A stretch of 64,000 nt of DNA from Streptomyces violascens (GCF_014649955.1 NZ_BMUA01000020.1:62001-126000); one strand, 5' to 3'. Positions 1 to 8,432 are shown, numbered from the stretch's first letter. Notes: generated by a model not told the origin, from the letters alone. Translations and numbers: made by a program.

Positions 1-1
1 G

Positions 2-784
2 ACCGAGGCCACTGACAGCGCACTGGCTGCGATCGCGGCCGGGGACGATCCGGTCGTGGCCGCCCAGCTCGTCGGCGTCGGGGAGGTCCTCGATGCCCTG
101 GCTCAGACCTCCTCCGGCCCCACCCGCGACGAACTACGCACCGCGGCAAGTGACTTCGAGCGGGCCACCCGCTCGCACATCCGGGCCCGCGACGCCGAGA
201 TGTACGCGCTGCGCCGGGCGGCCCGCCAGATCACCCACTCCGGCACCTCCCGCGGACAGGGCCCCGATCTGACCGCGACCGCCCTCGTGCTGGACGTTCT
301 GATCCTGGCCGTGATCGCTGCTGCCCGCTGGCACGCCGCACGCGGCCACGCCCAGCAGGCCGAAGCCGCCGCACGCGCCGCGCGCCACCTGCGCACCGCA
401 TACCAGGCGACCGCCACCGAGCCGTTGGTCATGATGCGGGCGTACGGCAAGCAGTTGCCCATCCGTACACGGCAGCGGCACAGCACGACGCTCCAGTCCG
501 TGCTTCCCCACCTCGCCGACCGCATCCAGGCCGAGCCCGGCTGGCCGGCTTTGGCGGCCGTCCTCGACCAAGCCGAGCACGCCGGCCACGACACATCCGC
601 CCTGCTGCAGAAGGCTGCGGCCTCCCGTGAGCTGGACAGCGCCGACGCGATCAGCGACGTCCTCGTCTGGCGCCTGTACCACCTCGGCGAGACCACCATC
701 CCGGCCGCGAAGCGACGCCACCCCGCCCAGGCTGCGGGCATCCCGGTTCCCGTACAGGAGGCGCCCCGGCCACGACGCCGATGA
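2..784 (+). CDS. C-terminal part of a relaxase/mobilization-like protein (truncated by window edge)
   Basis: The reading frame is open from base 2, with a GTG at 56 that need not be the true start, so the gene almost certainly begins outside the window. The visible 260 residues are Ala/Arg-rich and helical. The C-terminal part around residues 170-235 (motifs WPALAAVLDQAE, LDSADAISDVLVWRL) resembles the C-terminal tails of actinobacterial relaxase/mobilization nucleases as I remember them. No catalytic relaxase motif is in view, so the call is by resemblance only. A strong hairpin at 905-930 follows. A mobilization gene here would fit an integrative element ending at the tRNA-Ser scar at 10725-10781. 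Confidence 0.5.
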   Translation, partial: TEATDSALAAIAAGDDPVVAAQLVGVGEVLDALAQTSSGPTRDELRTAASDFERATRSHIRARDAEMYALRRAARQITHSGTSRGQGPDLTATALVLDVLILAVIAAARWHAARGHAQQAEAAARAARHLRTAYQATATEPLVMMRAYGKQLPIRTRQRHSTTLQSVLPHLADRIQAEPGWPALAAVLDQAEHAGHDTSALLQKAAASRELDSADAISDVLVWRLYHLGETTIPAAKRRHPAQAAGIPVPVQEAPRPRRR

Positions 785-904
785 TGAGCCCCGTCCGGAC
801 ACCCTGGGTGAGCAGCCCCAGCGCCTGCCGCGCAGCCAACGGTCAAGGCAGTGACGACCCCTCTCGTCGGCGATGCCCACGGAAGCGGACGGAACATAGC
901 CGAC

Positions 905-930
905 GAACGCCGGTTGGGGAACCGGCGTTC
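905..930. terminator. Hairpin terminator after the relaxase-like gene
   Basis: Perfect 11-bp stem (GAACGCCGGTT / AACCGGCGTTC) with a GGGG loop, 120 bp after the stop at 784 and 50 bp before the next start. There is no T-tract, as is common for Streptomyces terminators. Confidence 0.6.
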
Positions 931-980
931 CTCCAGACCATTGACACATTCCCACCTCCCCCCTCTTGAGGAGCATCTCC

Positions 981-1337
981 ATGCCCGCAGCCACCCCTCG
1001 CCCCCACGTCATGGCCCTGCTGTTCGACACAGATTTCAAGCGCCCGACGGATTCCTTGGTCTTCCGCCACCTCGACGGACGCCTCTTCACCGAGGAGGAA
1101 CAGGCCATCGTCCGTAACGCCACCATCGAAGAACTCCAAGCCGCCGGCGTCCACGTTCACAACCCCGAAGCCGAAGCCGACGCAGCGGCAGCCGCGACCA
1201 CACTGGTCGAGCTCCTGCTCAAGTACGCCGTCCGCCACCATGAAACCCTCGCCCCTCTCATGACCGACGAGGACCTCATCGAGTACGACCGGTTGGCTAC
1301 GGTCGTCGCTGCGGGCGCGCAGGCAGTTCCGGAGTGA
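981..1337 (+). CDS. Small hypothetical protein, 118 residues
   Basis: ATG at 981 is preceded by GAGGAG at 968-973 with a 7-base spacer, which decides this start over the in-frame TTG at 966. The protein is acidic and probably helical, with no signal peptide, membrane segment or family motif I recognise. Its 3' end overlaps the convergent flavoprotein gene by 41 bp. The good ribosome binding site and coding-like composition support a real gene. The function is unknown. Confidence 0.6.
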   Translation: MPAATPRPHVMALLFDTDFKRPTDSLVFRHLDGRLFTEEEQAIVRNATIEELQAAGVHVHNPEAEADAAAAATTLVELLLKYAVRHHETLAPLMTDEDLIEYDRLATVVAAGAQAVPE

Positions 1338-1866
1338 GCAGTTCCAGCGCTTCCTCCCAGCGGTAGCGGTCGGCGCCGCCGCCGGCCTTCGGCTTGTGCG
1401 GCTCGTACGAGCCGATCAGGACGCCCATCTCGCGCAGCCGCTCCAGACTCTGGCTGTAGGCGGGGTGGGCGGCCTGTGCCGAATTCAGGTACGGCAGCAC
1501 AGCCGTCGGGATACCGAAGCCGTACGCCTCGCACAGGATGCCCAGGGCGAGGGTGTCGGAGATCCCCGCCGCCCACTTGTTGATCGTGTTGAAGGTGGCC
1601 GGGGCTACCGCGATGGCATCCGCGGGCGGCAGAGGCCGCGGATCGCCGGGCGAGCGCCAGGCCGAACGGATCGGGTAACCAGTCTGCGCCTCGACCGCCT
1701 CGGCATCGATGAAGCCCAGGCTCTGCGGGGTGGCAACTACACCCACGTCCCAGTTCGCCTCCTGGGCCGCGGTGATCAGCTTTCCGACGTCACCGGCGAT
1801 TCCGGCCGCGCACACGACGACGTACAAGAAAGGCTTCTGGGTCTGCTGGTGGGGCTGATCGCTCAC
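1297..1866 (-). CDS. HFCD-type flavoprotein (phosphopantothenoylcysteine decarboxylase-like)
   Basis: 189 residues. The N-terminal beta strand (residues 12-24, YVVVCAAGI) and the motif APATFNTINKWAAGISD at residues 88-104 match the homo-oligomeric FMN-binding Cys decarboxylase (HFCD) fold of Dfp/CoaC, EpiD and related proteins. In that family, the Asn-containing PA-x-x-N loop contacts the flavin or substrate. The single-domain size excludes a bifunctional CoaBC, so the substrate is open. The start ATG overlaps the stop of the upstream XRE regulator by 4 bp (ATGA), so the two are translationally coupled. They may act as a regulator and its redox or small-molecule partner for the divergent cassette; that role is inference. 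Confidence 0.8.
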   Translation of the reverse strand: MSDQPHQQTQKPFLYVVVCAAGIAGDVGKLITAAQEANWDVGVVATPQSLGFIDAEAVEAQTGYPIRSAWRSPGDPRPLPPADAIAVAPATFNTINKWAAGISDTLALGILCEAYGFGIPTAVLPYLNSAQAAHPAYSQSLERLREMGVLIGSYEPHKPKAGGGADRYRWEEALELLTPELPARPQRRP

Positions 1867-3134
1867 GCGGGGACTCCCAGTTGACGGCTGAAGTGGTGCA
1901 GCTCCGGCAGAGTACGGCGGCGATCACGGGCGGCCATGTCGGCGACCAGTTCCCGGACGGCGGGGCGACGGACGTCCTGGGCCGCACAGCTCTCGGCGAT
2001 GCGGAGGGCCTGGTAACCGTCGGCGAGCCGTCCTTGCTGGTTGTAAGCGCGGGCAGCCTCCACCCAGAGGGCTGCCCGCCGCTCGGGAGCGGGGATGTGG
2101 CGGCGCATGAGGGGGCCGGCGGTCTCCAGGGCGACGCCTGCGTCGCCGAAGGCGTTGGCCGCGCTGACGGCGTGCAGGGCGACGTTGGTCGGACTGAAGT
2201 TGGCCCAGGCGTCGGGGCGGTCGAGGGCCACGTAACGGGCAACGTCCGTCGCCTCGGTCAGGAAGTCCTTGGCGGCAGAGCGGTCACCACCGCTGCTGGC
2301 CGCCGTGACGCCGCGCAAGAGCAGCAGACCCAGGGCAGCGAGGTAGCGCGGGGAGCGCTGGTCATAGGCTCCGGTGAGCTGGTCGACGGTGTGCCGGACC
2401 AGGGTGACGGCCTGGACGGTGTGCTTCTCGCGGGCCAGCAGGTGAGCGTGGACACGGACGCTGGAGGCGAGGATGACCGGGTCGCCGCAGCGTTCGGCCT
2501 CAGCCATGGCACGACCGACGGCAAGCCAGGCGTTGCCGTGATCGCTCAGCTTGAGGAGCAGGCTGGCGGAGGTCTGGTAAGCGGTGGCCAGCAGCCCCGT
2601 CGCCTCGGCCGAGCCCGCCGCCGAGTGGCGAAGGTCAGTGATCAGCGGCGGCAGAGTCCGCTCCAGCTCGGCGTAATCGCACGTACAGAACAGGCGGCGG
2701 ACCGTGGAAACCCGACTGCCCAGCTCCGCAATGTCCTGAACTCCATCGCCCGCAGGCGGAATGGGACCGGGCAGAAGGGAGTGGATGAGGTCGCGATGGC
2801 CGGCGGTCGGCGGGGCAGGCGTCGCGATCGCGGCGAGGCTGGCAGCGAGGAAGGTACGGCGGTGCATGTCCTCTGTCTCGGGGTCGCAGGTGATGGCGTC
2901 CGGGACGGCGGCGAGGCCGACGGCGGGCAGCGGGATGCCCAGTTCCCATGCGATCGCGCGTAACACCTGGGAGTCTTCGGTGCCCTTGCCCTGTTCGAGG
3001 CGGCTCACCTTGGACTGGTGGTAGCCCAGGGCTGCGGCGACGTTCGCCTGGGAGCGTTTCGCGAGCACGCGGGCCCGGCGGATCACTTCGCCGATCCGTC
3101 TCGCTTCGTCGTGTGCATCGGCCATCTGCGCCAC
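1863..3134 (-). CDS. XRE-family helix-turn-helix regulator with TPR-like C-terminal region
   Basis: 423 residues from a GTG at 3134, with GGAAGGGG just upstream; an in-frame ATG three codons later is a possible alternative. Residues 13-65 form a Cro/C1-type HTH (RRARVLAKRSQANVAAALGY, then SKVSRLEQGKG). The remainder is helical, with TPR-like repeats such as LLATAYQTSASLLLKLSDHGNAW. This is the common Streptomyces layout of an HTH fused to a tetratricopeptide-like sensor. It is divergent from the ATPase-MurA-phosphatase operon, and two inverted repeats lie in the intergenic gap (3181-3224), so it probably controls that operon and itself. It overlaps the flavoprotein start by 4 bp. Confidence 0.85.
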   Translation of the reverse strand: MAQMADAHDEARRIGEVIRRARVLAKRSQANVAAALGYHQSKVSRLEQGKGTEDSQVLRAIAWELGIPLPAVGLAAVPDAITCDPETEDMHRRTFLAASLAAIATPAPPTAGHRDLIHSLLPGPIPPAGDGVQDIAELGSRVSTVRRLFCTCDYAELERTLPPLITDLRHSAAGSAEATGLLATAYQTSASLLLKLSDHGNAWLAVGRAMAEAERCGDPVILASSVRVHAHLLAREKHTVQAVTLVRHTVDQLTGAYDQRSPRYLAALGLLLLRGVTAASSGGDRSAAKDFLTEATDVARYVALDRPDAWANFSPTNVALHAVSAANAFGDAGVALETAGPLMRRHIPAPERRAALWVEAARAYNQQGRLADGYQALRIAESCAAQDVRRPAVRELVADMAARDRRRTLPELHHFSRQLGVPA

Positions 3135-3180
3135 GGCCCCTTCCGCCGTCGCCGATCCTGCCTGCTCAACCGAGCGTAGA

Positions 3181-3224
3181 TGAACCGCACTTGGAGTTCA
3201 TGCCCCTCCTGCATAAGCGATGCA
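3181..3224. promoter_or_regulatory. Two inverted repeats in the divergent promoter region
   Basis: TGAAC-N10-GTTCA at 3181-3200 and TGCAT-N5-ATGCA at 3210-3224 lie between the divergent XRE regulator and the ATP-binding gene. A loose -35/-10 pair on the + strand (TTGGAG near 3191, TAAGCG 17 bases on) overlaps them. They are candidate operators for the XRE regulator; binding is inferred from position only. Confidence 0.4.
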
Positions 3225-3301
3225 GCACCGGCACCTGAGCTGGCCGGGCCCCTGCCCCAGCCGGTTCCTTGGTGGGGCCGCACTCGCTTGGGAGGCAGCC
3301 C

Positions 3302-3739
3302 GTGGAACCGCAGCACCTCAGCATTTCCGTACCCGGCACAGCCCGCGCCGTCACAGACGTACGGCACCAAGTCGTCGCCGAGATACGCGGCTGGGGACTC
3401 CCGGCCGACAGCAGCGCCGTGGAGACCGTGGCGCTGGTGACCAGCGAACTGCTGACCAACGCCGTGCAGCACGCCGGACAGGGCCCCATCTCGGTGGCTG
3501 CCCTGCTGAAGGACGACACCGTACGAGTCGAAGTCAGCGACGCCAGCCCCACCCTCCCCACACCGGGCTTACCGGACGAAGACGACGAGCACGGCCGGGG
3601 GCTGCTCATCGTGGCCGCCCTCGCCGTCCGGCACGACGTCGAGACGACCGAGTCGGGCAAGCGGTGCTGGGCCGAAATCCCTGTACAGCACGAGCCAACT
3701 CCCCATTCGCCGCTGCACGTTCCGCTCCCAAGGAGATGA
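3302..3739 (+). CDS. RsbW-like ATP-binding protein (HATPase_c_2 family)
   Basis: 145 residues from a GTG at 3302, set by GGAGG at 3291-3295 with a 6-base spacer. It has the GHKL-ATPase N-box (ELLTNAVQHAG) and a glycine-rich ATP-lid motif (EHGRGLLIV), as in anti-sigma-factor kinases of the RsbW/SpoIIAB type. Streptomyces carry many such stand-alone ATPases, usually of unknown partner. It is the first gene of the cassette operon, and its stop (TGA, 3737-3739) lies at the start of the MurA-like gene. It may be a regulatory kinase or anti-sigma-like factor for the cassette. No sigma factor or anti-anti-sigma gene is nearby. Confidence 0.85.
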   Translation: MEPQHLSISVPGTARAVTDVRHQVVAEIRGWGLPADSSAVETVALVTSELLTNAVQHAGQGPISVAALLKDDTVRVEVSDASPTLPTPGLPDEDDEHGRGLLIVAALAVRHDVETTESGKRCWAEIPVQHEPTPHSPLHVPLPRR

Positions 3740-3741
3740 CT

Positions 3742-5064
3742 GTGACAACGACCCAGGTCCCGGCTGTGACGTCAGAGGTGATCGCGATCCGTCCCGGACC
3801 GCCGCTCGCCGGGACAGTGACCGTCGACGGCTCCAAGAACGCCGCGCTCCCCCTGCTCGCGGCGGCTGCCGCCCTGCGCCGGCCCGTCCAACTGGCCAAC
3901 GTCCCCGCCAACGCGGACGTGCAGGCCATGCTCACGCTGCTCCAGTACGCCGGACACCGCATCGCCCGCCCGGTCGGCGAGCCGAACACAGTCCTGGTCC
4001 TCTCCAGCGACGGCACTCGCATCGCCCCGGAGCTTTTCGAAGCCGCCGCCCGCATCCGCGCCTCGTACTACCTGGTGCCCGCTCTCCTGGCCGCGCACGA
4101 CCGGGCCTCACTGCCCTGGCCGGGTGGCTGCCCGATCGGGGAACGCGGCATGGAACAGCACTTCCGGGTGTACGAGACCTTCGGCGACCGCTACGCCGTC
4201 GACGACCATGGCTACACGGTCGAGGCCCGGAACACCCACAACGGCTCGGTGTCGGTGATGCTGCCCTTCCGCTCCCGCGGCGCCAGCATCGCAGCCATCC
4301 TCCGGGCCGTTATCGCCCGACGCCCTCTCCGGCTGGGCCACCCAAACCTCTCCCCCGAAGTCACCAGCGTCCTAGTGGCACTCCAGGCGGCGGGCTGGTC
4401 GGCCCAGGCCAACGAGCGCCTCATCGCCCTCGCACCACCTGCTTCCGCCTCCCAGGAGCCGCTGGCATGGACGGTCCCCGGCGACAAGATCGAAGCGGGC
4501 ACCCTGGCCTGTGCGCTCGCCGCCACCGGAGGCAACGGCCGCATCGAGGGCGTACACAGCAAGGACGTCGCACCGATGGTGGCGGCCCTGCGCTGGCTCG
4601 GCGTCCCCGTCGCCGCCCAGGAGAACGCACTCACCGTCCACGCGGCAGACACCCAGCCCTCCCATCACCCGCTACGAGCCATCGCCTCCTTGTCCCCCGG
4701 TGGTCTGGACGCCGATTTCGAACCCCCGCTGATGGCACTGACATTGGGCCTACCTGGCACCCACCTCTTCGCCGACACCATCAACCCCGGCCGCCACGGA
4801 AACCTGCTCCCGCAGCTCACTCGCCTCGGCGCCGACATCCACGAGATCTCCCCCACCCAGTGCCGCCTCACGGGACCGCAGCGCCTGACCGGCGCGGGCG
4901 TGGAAGCCACGGACATCCGCACCGGGTCCGCTCTTCTCGTCGCCGGTATCACCGCGCACGGAGTCACCACACTTGGCGGCCTCGAACAACTCCGTCGGGG
5001 CCACGCCGACCTCCCCACCAAGCTGCGCGCGCTCGGCGCCGACATCTGCGAGGTCACCCCATGA
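3742..5064 (+). CDS. MurA-like enolpyruvyl transferase
   Basis: 440 residues of the EPSP-synthase fold. It keeps the family lysine motif (DGSKNAALPLL, Lys32), an arginine motif (RIRASYYL) and the catalytic cysteine loop (PGGCPIGERG, Cys130), so it should transfer enolpyruvate from PEP. UDP-GlcNAc is the classical MurA acceptor, but sequence divergence and the nucleotide-enzyme neighbours leave the acceptor open. NikO/PolA of nikkomycin/polyoxin biosynthesis are related enzymes acting on UMP. AGGAG at 3731-3735 is 6 bases before GTG 3742 and abuts ATG 3736, so GTG is preferred. The stop overlaps the phosphatase start (ATGA). It is probably an accessory copy rather than the housekeeping cell-wall enzyme. 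Confidence 0.85.
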   Translation: MTTTQVPAVTSEVIAIRPGPPLAGTVTVDGSKNAALPLLAAAAALRRPVQLANVPANADVQAMLTLLQYAGHRIARPVGEPNTVLVLSSDGTRIAPELFEAAARIRASYYLVPALLAAHDRASLPWPGGCPIGERGMEQHFRVYETFGDRYAVDDHGYTVEARNTHNGSVSVMLPFRSRGASIAAILRAVIARRPLRLGHPNLSPEVTSVLVALQAAGWSAQANERLIALAPPASASQEPLAWTVPGDKIEAGTLACALAATGGNGRIEGVHSKDVAPMVAALRWLGVPVAAQENALTVHAADTQPSHHPLRAIASLSPGGLDADFEPPLMALTLGLPGTHLFADTINPGRHGNLLPQLTRLGADIHEISPTQCRLTGPQRLTGAGVEATDIRTGSALLVAGITAHGVTTLGGLEQLRRGHADLPTKLRALGADICEVTP

Positions 5065-6269
5065 CCCGACAGCTTCAGCGGATCACCGCCACCACCGATG
5101 TCCACTCCAGCTTCGACGATGCCCTGCCGATGCTCACCCATCTGCACGCTGCTCGGGAGGACTCCCTCATCGTGGACTGCGGCGACTTCTTCGAAGGCAG
5201 CGGCTACTACCGCCTCGCAGAAGGGCACATCGAGCGCCGCCTCCTCACGAGCCTGTACGACGTGATCGCCCCCGGAAACCACGGTTGGGCCCACCACTTC
5301 GAACCCGACCTCCACCGACTCACCGTGTGCGCCAACGCCGTGGATGACACGAGCGGAGATGCGCTGTTCCGACGCCTTCACCTGGCCGACATCGGCGGCC
5401 GGCGCGTGGCGGTGACCGGGGTGATCGGCCTCCAGGCGTTCAGCACCATTCTCCGCTCGCAGCGCGCCGGGCACCGCGTGACCGACCCGGTCCAGGCACT
5501 GCGAGAGCTGATGCTCGTCCACCAGCACGAGGTCGACGCCTGGGCCCTGCTCAGCCACTCCGGCTTCGACGAGGACCTCAAGCTCGCCGCCGCCTGCCCG
5601 TTCCTCGACGTGATCTTCGCCGGGCACTGCCACAGCGGCCAGTACGGCCCCGTCCACGTCGGCGACACCCTCGTCCTGAAAGGGCAAGAGCTCGCCGTCG
5701 GCTACGCCCAGGCGAAGCCGATCGGCCATGGCTGGGCCGCTCGTACGGACCTCTTCCTCCCAACCTGGGCGAAGCTCCTACCCGAACTCGCTGGCACACA
5801 GCGGGAGATCGAGGGGCTCAGCAACCAGCTGGCCGCGCCACTTGGCACGATCACCGAAACCTACCGTTACCGTCTCCCCGACCGTCGCGAACTCCTCGCC
5901 GAGGTCACCGCGCGCCTGCACACCGGCCTCGGTGCGGAAGCCGTCGTCCTCAACGAGACCGCCCTGCGGCCCGTCCAGCTCGGCGACACCCTCACCCTCG
6001 GCGACCTGCTGGCGACCGAGCCCTTCGACAACCAGCTCGTCCACGCCCACCTGCCGGACGATCAGCGCGATGTCGAGGGCCTGCTTGCCCGTCTGGCCGA
6101 GGAGGTCGGCCCGCTGGTCACCACACCCGCCCCACTGCCGAACGGTGTCCGCACCGTGCTGACCACGGACTACCTGGCCGAAACCTTCCTCGGTGGCCGC
6201 ACCCAGCAGGCAGCTCTGCGCCTCGGCCAGGCCATCCAGCACGTACTGACCGAAGGAGTGCAGCCGTGA
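5061..6269 (+). CDS. Calcineurin-like metallophosphatase (5'-nucleotidase-like)
   Basis: 402 residues with the metallophosphoesterase metal-ligand series in order: D13-V-H15 (TTDVHSSF), GDFFEG with Asp42, GNH at 72-74, His166 in LLSHSG, and GHCH at 188-191. This matches the dinuclear-metal phosphatase domain of the 5'-nucleotidase/UshA family. A C-terminal region of about 170 residues may correspond to the nucleotidase specificity domain. There is no signal peptide, so it should act in the cytoplasm. Its neighbours (enolpyruvyl transferase and deaminase-like proteins) suggest a nucleotide or phosphorylated intermediate as substrate. It overlaps both neighbours by 4 bp (ATGA before, GTGA after). 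Confidence 0.85.
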   Translation: MTRQLQRITATTDVHSSFDDALPMLTHLHAAREDSLIVDCGDFFEGSGYYRLAEGHIERRLLTSLYDVIAPGNHGWAHHFEPDLHRLTVCANAVDDTSGDALFRRLHLADIGGRRVAVTGVIGLQAFSTILRSQRAGHRVTDPVQALRELMLVHQHEVDAWALLSHSGFDEDLKLAAACPFLDVIFAGHCHSGQYGPVHVGDTLVLKGQELAVGYAQAKPIGHGWAARTDLFLPTWAKLLPELAGTQREIEGLSNQLAAPLGTITETYRYRLPDRRELLAEVTARLHTGLGAEAVVLNETALRPVQLGDTLTLGDLLATEPFDNQLVHAHLPDDQRDVEGLLARLAEEVGPLVTTPAPLPNGVRTVLTTDYLAETFLGGRTQQAALRLGQAIQHVLTEGVQP

Positions 6270-6805
6270 TCCTCACTGGCCCCGAGATCACCACGGCCGC
6301 AGCCGACGGCCGCTTGCGCATCGATCCGTTCGACCAGAGCCAGGTCAACCCGAACAGCTACAACGTCCGCCTCGGGCCCACCCTCCTGACCTACACGTCG
6401 CCGGTCATCGACGCCCACCACCCCAACCCCACCGCGGAGCTGAAGATCGGAGATGGTGGGTACGTCCTCCAGCCCGGCGAGCTGTACCTCGGCCACACCC
6501 TCGAAGAAGTGGGCTCCGACGTCTTCGTCCCGCTCCTGTTCGGCCGCTCCTCCGTCGGGCGCCTCGGACTGTTCGTCGAGATCACCGCACCGATTGGCGA
6601 CATCGGCTTCCACGGCCACTGGACGCTGATGCTCTCCCCGATCCGCCCGTTGCGCATCTATGCGGGCATGAGGATCGGGCAGATCATGTTCTTCGTCGCG
6701 GTCGGGCCGATCGACCTCTACGCGGGCAAGTACCAGGCCGCCACGGGACCGCAGCCCTCCTCTTACTGGCGCGACCTCACGCCGCTGGCGGCGGTGACCT
6801 CGTGA
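6266..6805 (+). CDS. dCTP deaminase-like protein A (catalytic Glu replaced)
   Basis: 179 residues of the Dcd/dUTPase trimeric beta fold, from a GTG overlapping the phosphatase stop. The phosphate-binding motif GRSSVGRLG (93-101) is intact, with Ser95/Ser96 and Arg99. After the FHGHWTL strand the residue that is the catalytic Glu of E. coli Dcd (Glu138) is Met122. By family knowledge such a protein should not deaminate alone. It is followed, again with a GTGA overlap, by a second Dcd-like gene with the opposite defect. It could act as a subunit of a mixed trimer, or as a nucleotide-binding or dUTPase-like enzyme. Confidence 0.8.
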   Translation: MILTGPEITTAAADGRLRIDPFDQSQVNPNSYNVRLGPTLLTYTSPVIDAHHPNPTAELKIGDGGYVLQPGELYLGHTLEEVGSDVFVPLLFGRSSVGRLGLFVEITAPIGDIGFHGHWTLMLSPIRPLRIYAGMRIGQIMFFVAVGPIDLYAGKYQAATGPQPSSYWRDLTPLAAVTS

Positions 6806-7338
6806 TCCTTACTGGCCCGGCCATCGCCGCCGCGCACACCGCCGGCGAGATCACCATCGAGCCCTACGAGCCCGAGCGCCTCTCCCCCAACGCGTACGAC
6901 TGGCGTCTCGGCGAGACCCTGCGCGTCTGCGACGGCGACCTCGACGCCGCCACCCGCACCCTCTGCCCCGAAGTCCCCATTCCTGCAGACGGGTTCGAAC
7001 TCGATCCTGGCGTCCTGTACCTCGGCGTCACCTACGAGAGGACGGGCTCTGAGGCGTACGCCCAGTTCCTCAACGGCAACCGCACCATCGGCGCCCTCGG
7101 CATCTGGGTCCACGTCTCGGCCCCGCTCGGCCACCAGGGCCACGCCATTCGCTGGACCCTGGAGATCCGGGCCGCCCGCCCCGTAAGGATCTATCCGCTG
7201 ATGACCTTCGGAAAGCTGGCCTTCCTCCAGACCTTCGGTGCCCCGGCCAGCTACCAGCAGCACGGCCTCAAATACCGGGCCAGCCAGGGCATCGAGACAT
7301 CCCGCCTGTACGAGGAGATCCCCGGAGACCGGCCATGA
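6802..7338 (+). CDS. dCTP deaminase-like protein B (Glu retained, GRSS motif lost)
   Basis: 178 residues sharing the opening MILTGP and overall fold with the preceding protein. Here the catalytic Glu position is kept (Glu121 in RWTLEI), but the GRSSxxRLG motif is degenerate (GNRTIGALG, 92-100), losing the Arg and the canonical Ser. In Dcd trimers active sites lie between subunits, so this protein complements protein A. GTG start at 6802 overlaps A's stop, and the end overlaps the glycosyltransferase start (ATGA 7335). Translational coupling would favour equal amounts of A and B. Confidence 0.8.
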   Translation: MILTGPAIAAAHTAGEITIEPYEPERLSPNAYDWRLGETLRVCDGDLDAATRTLCPEVPIPADGFELDPGVLYLGVTYERTGSEAYAQFLNGNRTIGALGIWVHVSAPLGHQGHAIRWTLEIRAARPVRIYPLMTFGKLAFLQTFGAPASYQQHGLKYRASQGIETSRLYEEIPGDRP

Positions 7339-8432
7339 ACCCGACGGCCGCCACCGCGCTCGACCTCCCCTTCCCCAGCCCTGGCGGAAGCGTCGAACTC
7401 TTCCTCGACCTCTACACCGGCCCGCAACCGCTCATTTCTGCAAGGGCGTTCATGCTCGCCCCGGCCGGGCCGCGTCCCCGTACGCCCCACGGGCTGGACC
7501 TTCTGAGCATCGACGGCAAGTGCCTGTCCGGCCCGGCCTTCCGCCGGTACGTCTCCGACCTGCGTCACGCGCTGGTGTCCGCGGTTGACCCCGCGCAGGT
7601 CAGCGTCCTCCATCTGCACCATCTCGCCTTCGGGGCGACACCCGCACTCTTACGGGCCTTCCCCGAGCCGCCTCGCATCGCCTTCGTGCACGGCACAGAC
7701 CTGCTGTTCGCCCAAACGCACCGCGACCAACTCGGCGTCCTGCAACAGTCCGCCCACGCCGCGGACCGGATCGTGGTGCCGACCAACGCCATGGCCGACC
7801 ATCTGCTGAAACTCGCCCCCAGGACCGACCGCAGGAAGATCGAACAGATCCCGTGGGGCGTCCCCGACCGCCTCATCGACAACCCGCCTTCACGAGCGGG
7901 ACATCGCACGACGAGCCACCTGAGACTGCTCTACGCCGGACGCCTCACCGAGGAGAAGGGCATCGAGGCCCTGCTGCACGCGGCGCTTCTCGCTCCGGCC
8001 GTGGCGCTAAGCATCGCCGCCCCTCCAGCGGAGTTTCACGCCCTGGCTCCGTTGATCCGGCGGCTGGGCATCCACGTCAATTACCTCGGCTGGCTCCGCC
8101 GTCCACAGCTGTGGAAAGCCTTCGCCGATCACGATGTGCTCGTCATGCCCTCCACCACCCTGGAGGCGATGGGCCTGGTCGCCCTCGAAGCCCAAGCCTG
8201 TGGCCTGCCTGTGCTCTACCAGCCTGTTCCCGGACTGAACGAGACGCTCGCCGCGACGGGGCTGGCCACTGATTTCACAAGCCCCGCCGCCGTCGCTCGG
8301 GACCTGGACCGGCTCCGCACAACGCCTGGGCTACTGGCAGCCCTCCGAGCGGCGGGCCGGGCGAACGCAGCGCGCTACCCCCTGAGCAGCACCGCAGCCG
8401 CTCTTTCCGACCTGGGTAAGCAGCTCGGCTGA
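7335..8432 (+). CDS. GT4-family glycosyltransferase
   Basis: 365 residues with a GT-B fold. The N-terminal glycine loop is PSPGGSVEL, the second domain opens with LLYAGRLTEEKGIEALL, and the donor-binding motif is PSTTLEAMGLVALEAQACGLPV (split here for length: the E-x7-E pair lies in EAMGLVALE). These are retaining GT4 hallmarks with a nucleotide-sugar donor; the acceptor is unknown. No membrane segment is seen. It is the last gene of the overlapping run that starts at 3302. A weak inverted repeat (GCCGGAA-GCG-TTCCGGC, 8448-8464) follows its stop and may be a partial terminator before the serine hydrolase. Confidence 0.85.
   Translation: MNPTAATALDLPFPSPGGSVELFLDLYTGPQPLISARAFMLAPAGPRPRTPHGLDLLSIDGKCLSGPAFRRYVSDLRHALVSAVDPAQVSVLHLHHLAFGATPALLRAFPEPPRIAFVHGTDLLFAQTHRDQLGVLQQSAHAADRIVVPTNAMADHLLKLAPRTDRRKIEQIPWGVPDRLIDNPPSRAGHRTTSHLRLLYAGRLTEEKGIEALLHAALLAPAVALSIAAPPAEFHALAPLIRRLGIHVNYLGWLRRPQLWKAFADHDVLVMPSTTLEAMGLVALEAQACGLPVLYQPVPGLNETLAATGLATDFTSPAAVARDLDRLRTTPGLLAALRAAGRANAARYPLSSTAAALSDLGKQLG

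Noticed and set aside
1297..1866. Housekeeping CoaBC
   Set aside because: Only the flavoprotein half is present and the gene is coupled to a cassette regulator.
3302..8432. A polyoxin/nikkomycin-type nucleoside antibiotic cluster
   Set aside because: The MurA-like gene suggested NikO/PolA, but radical SAM, amino-acid ligase and other diagnostic genes are absent.
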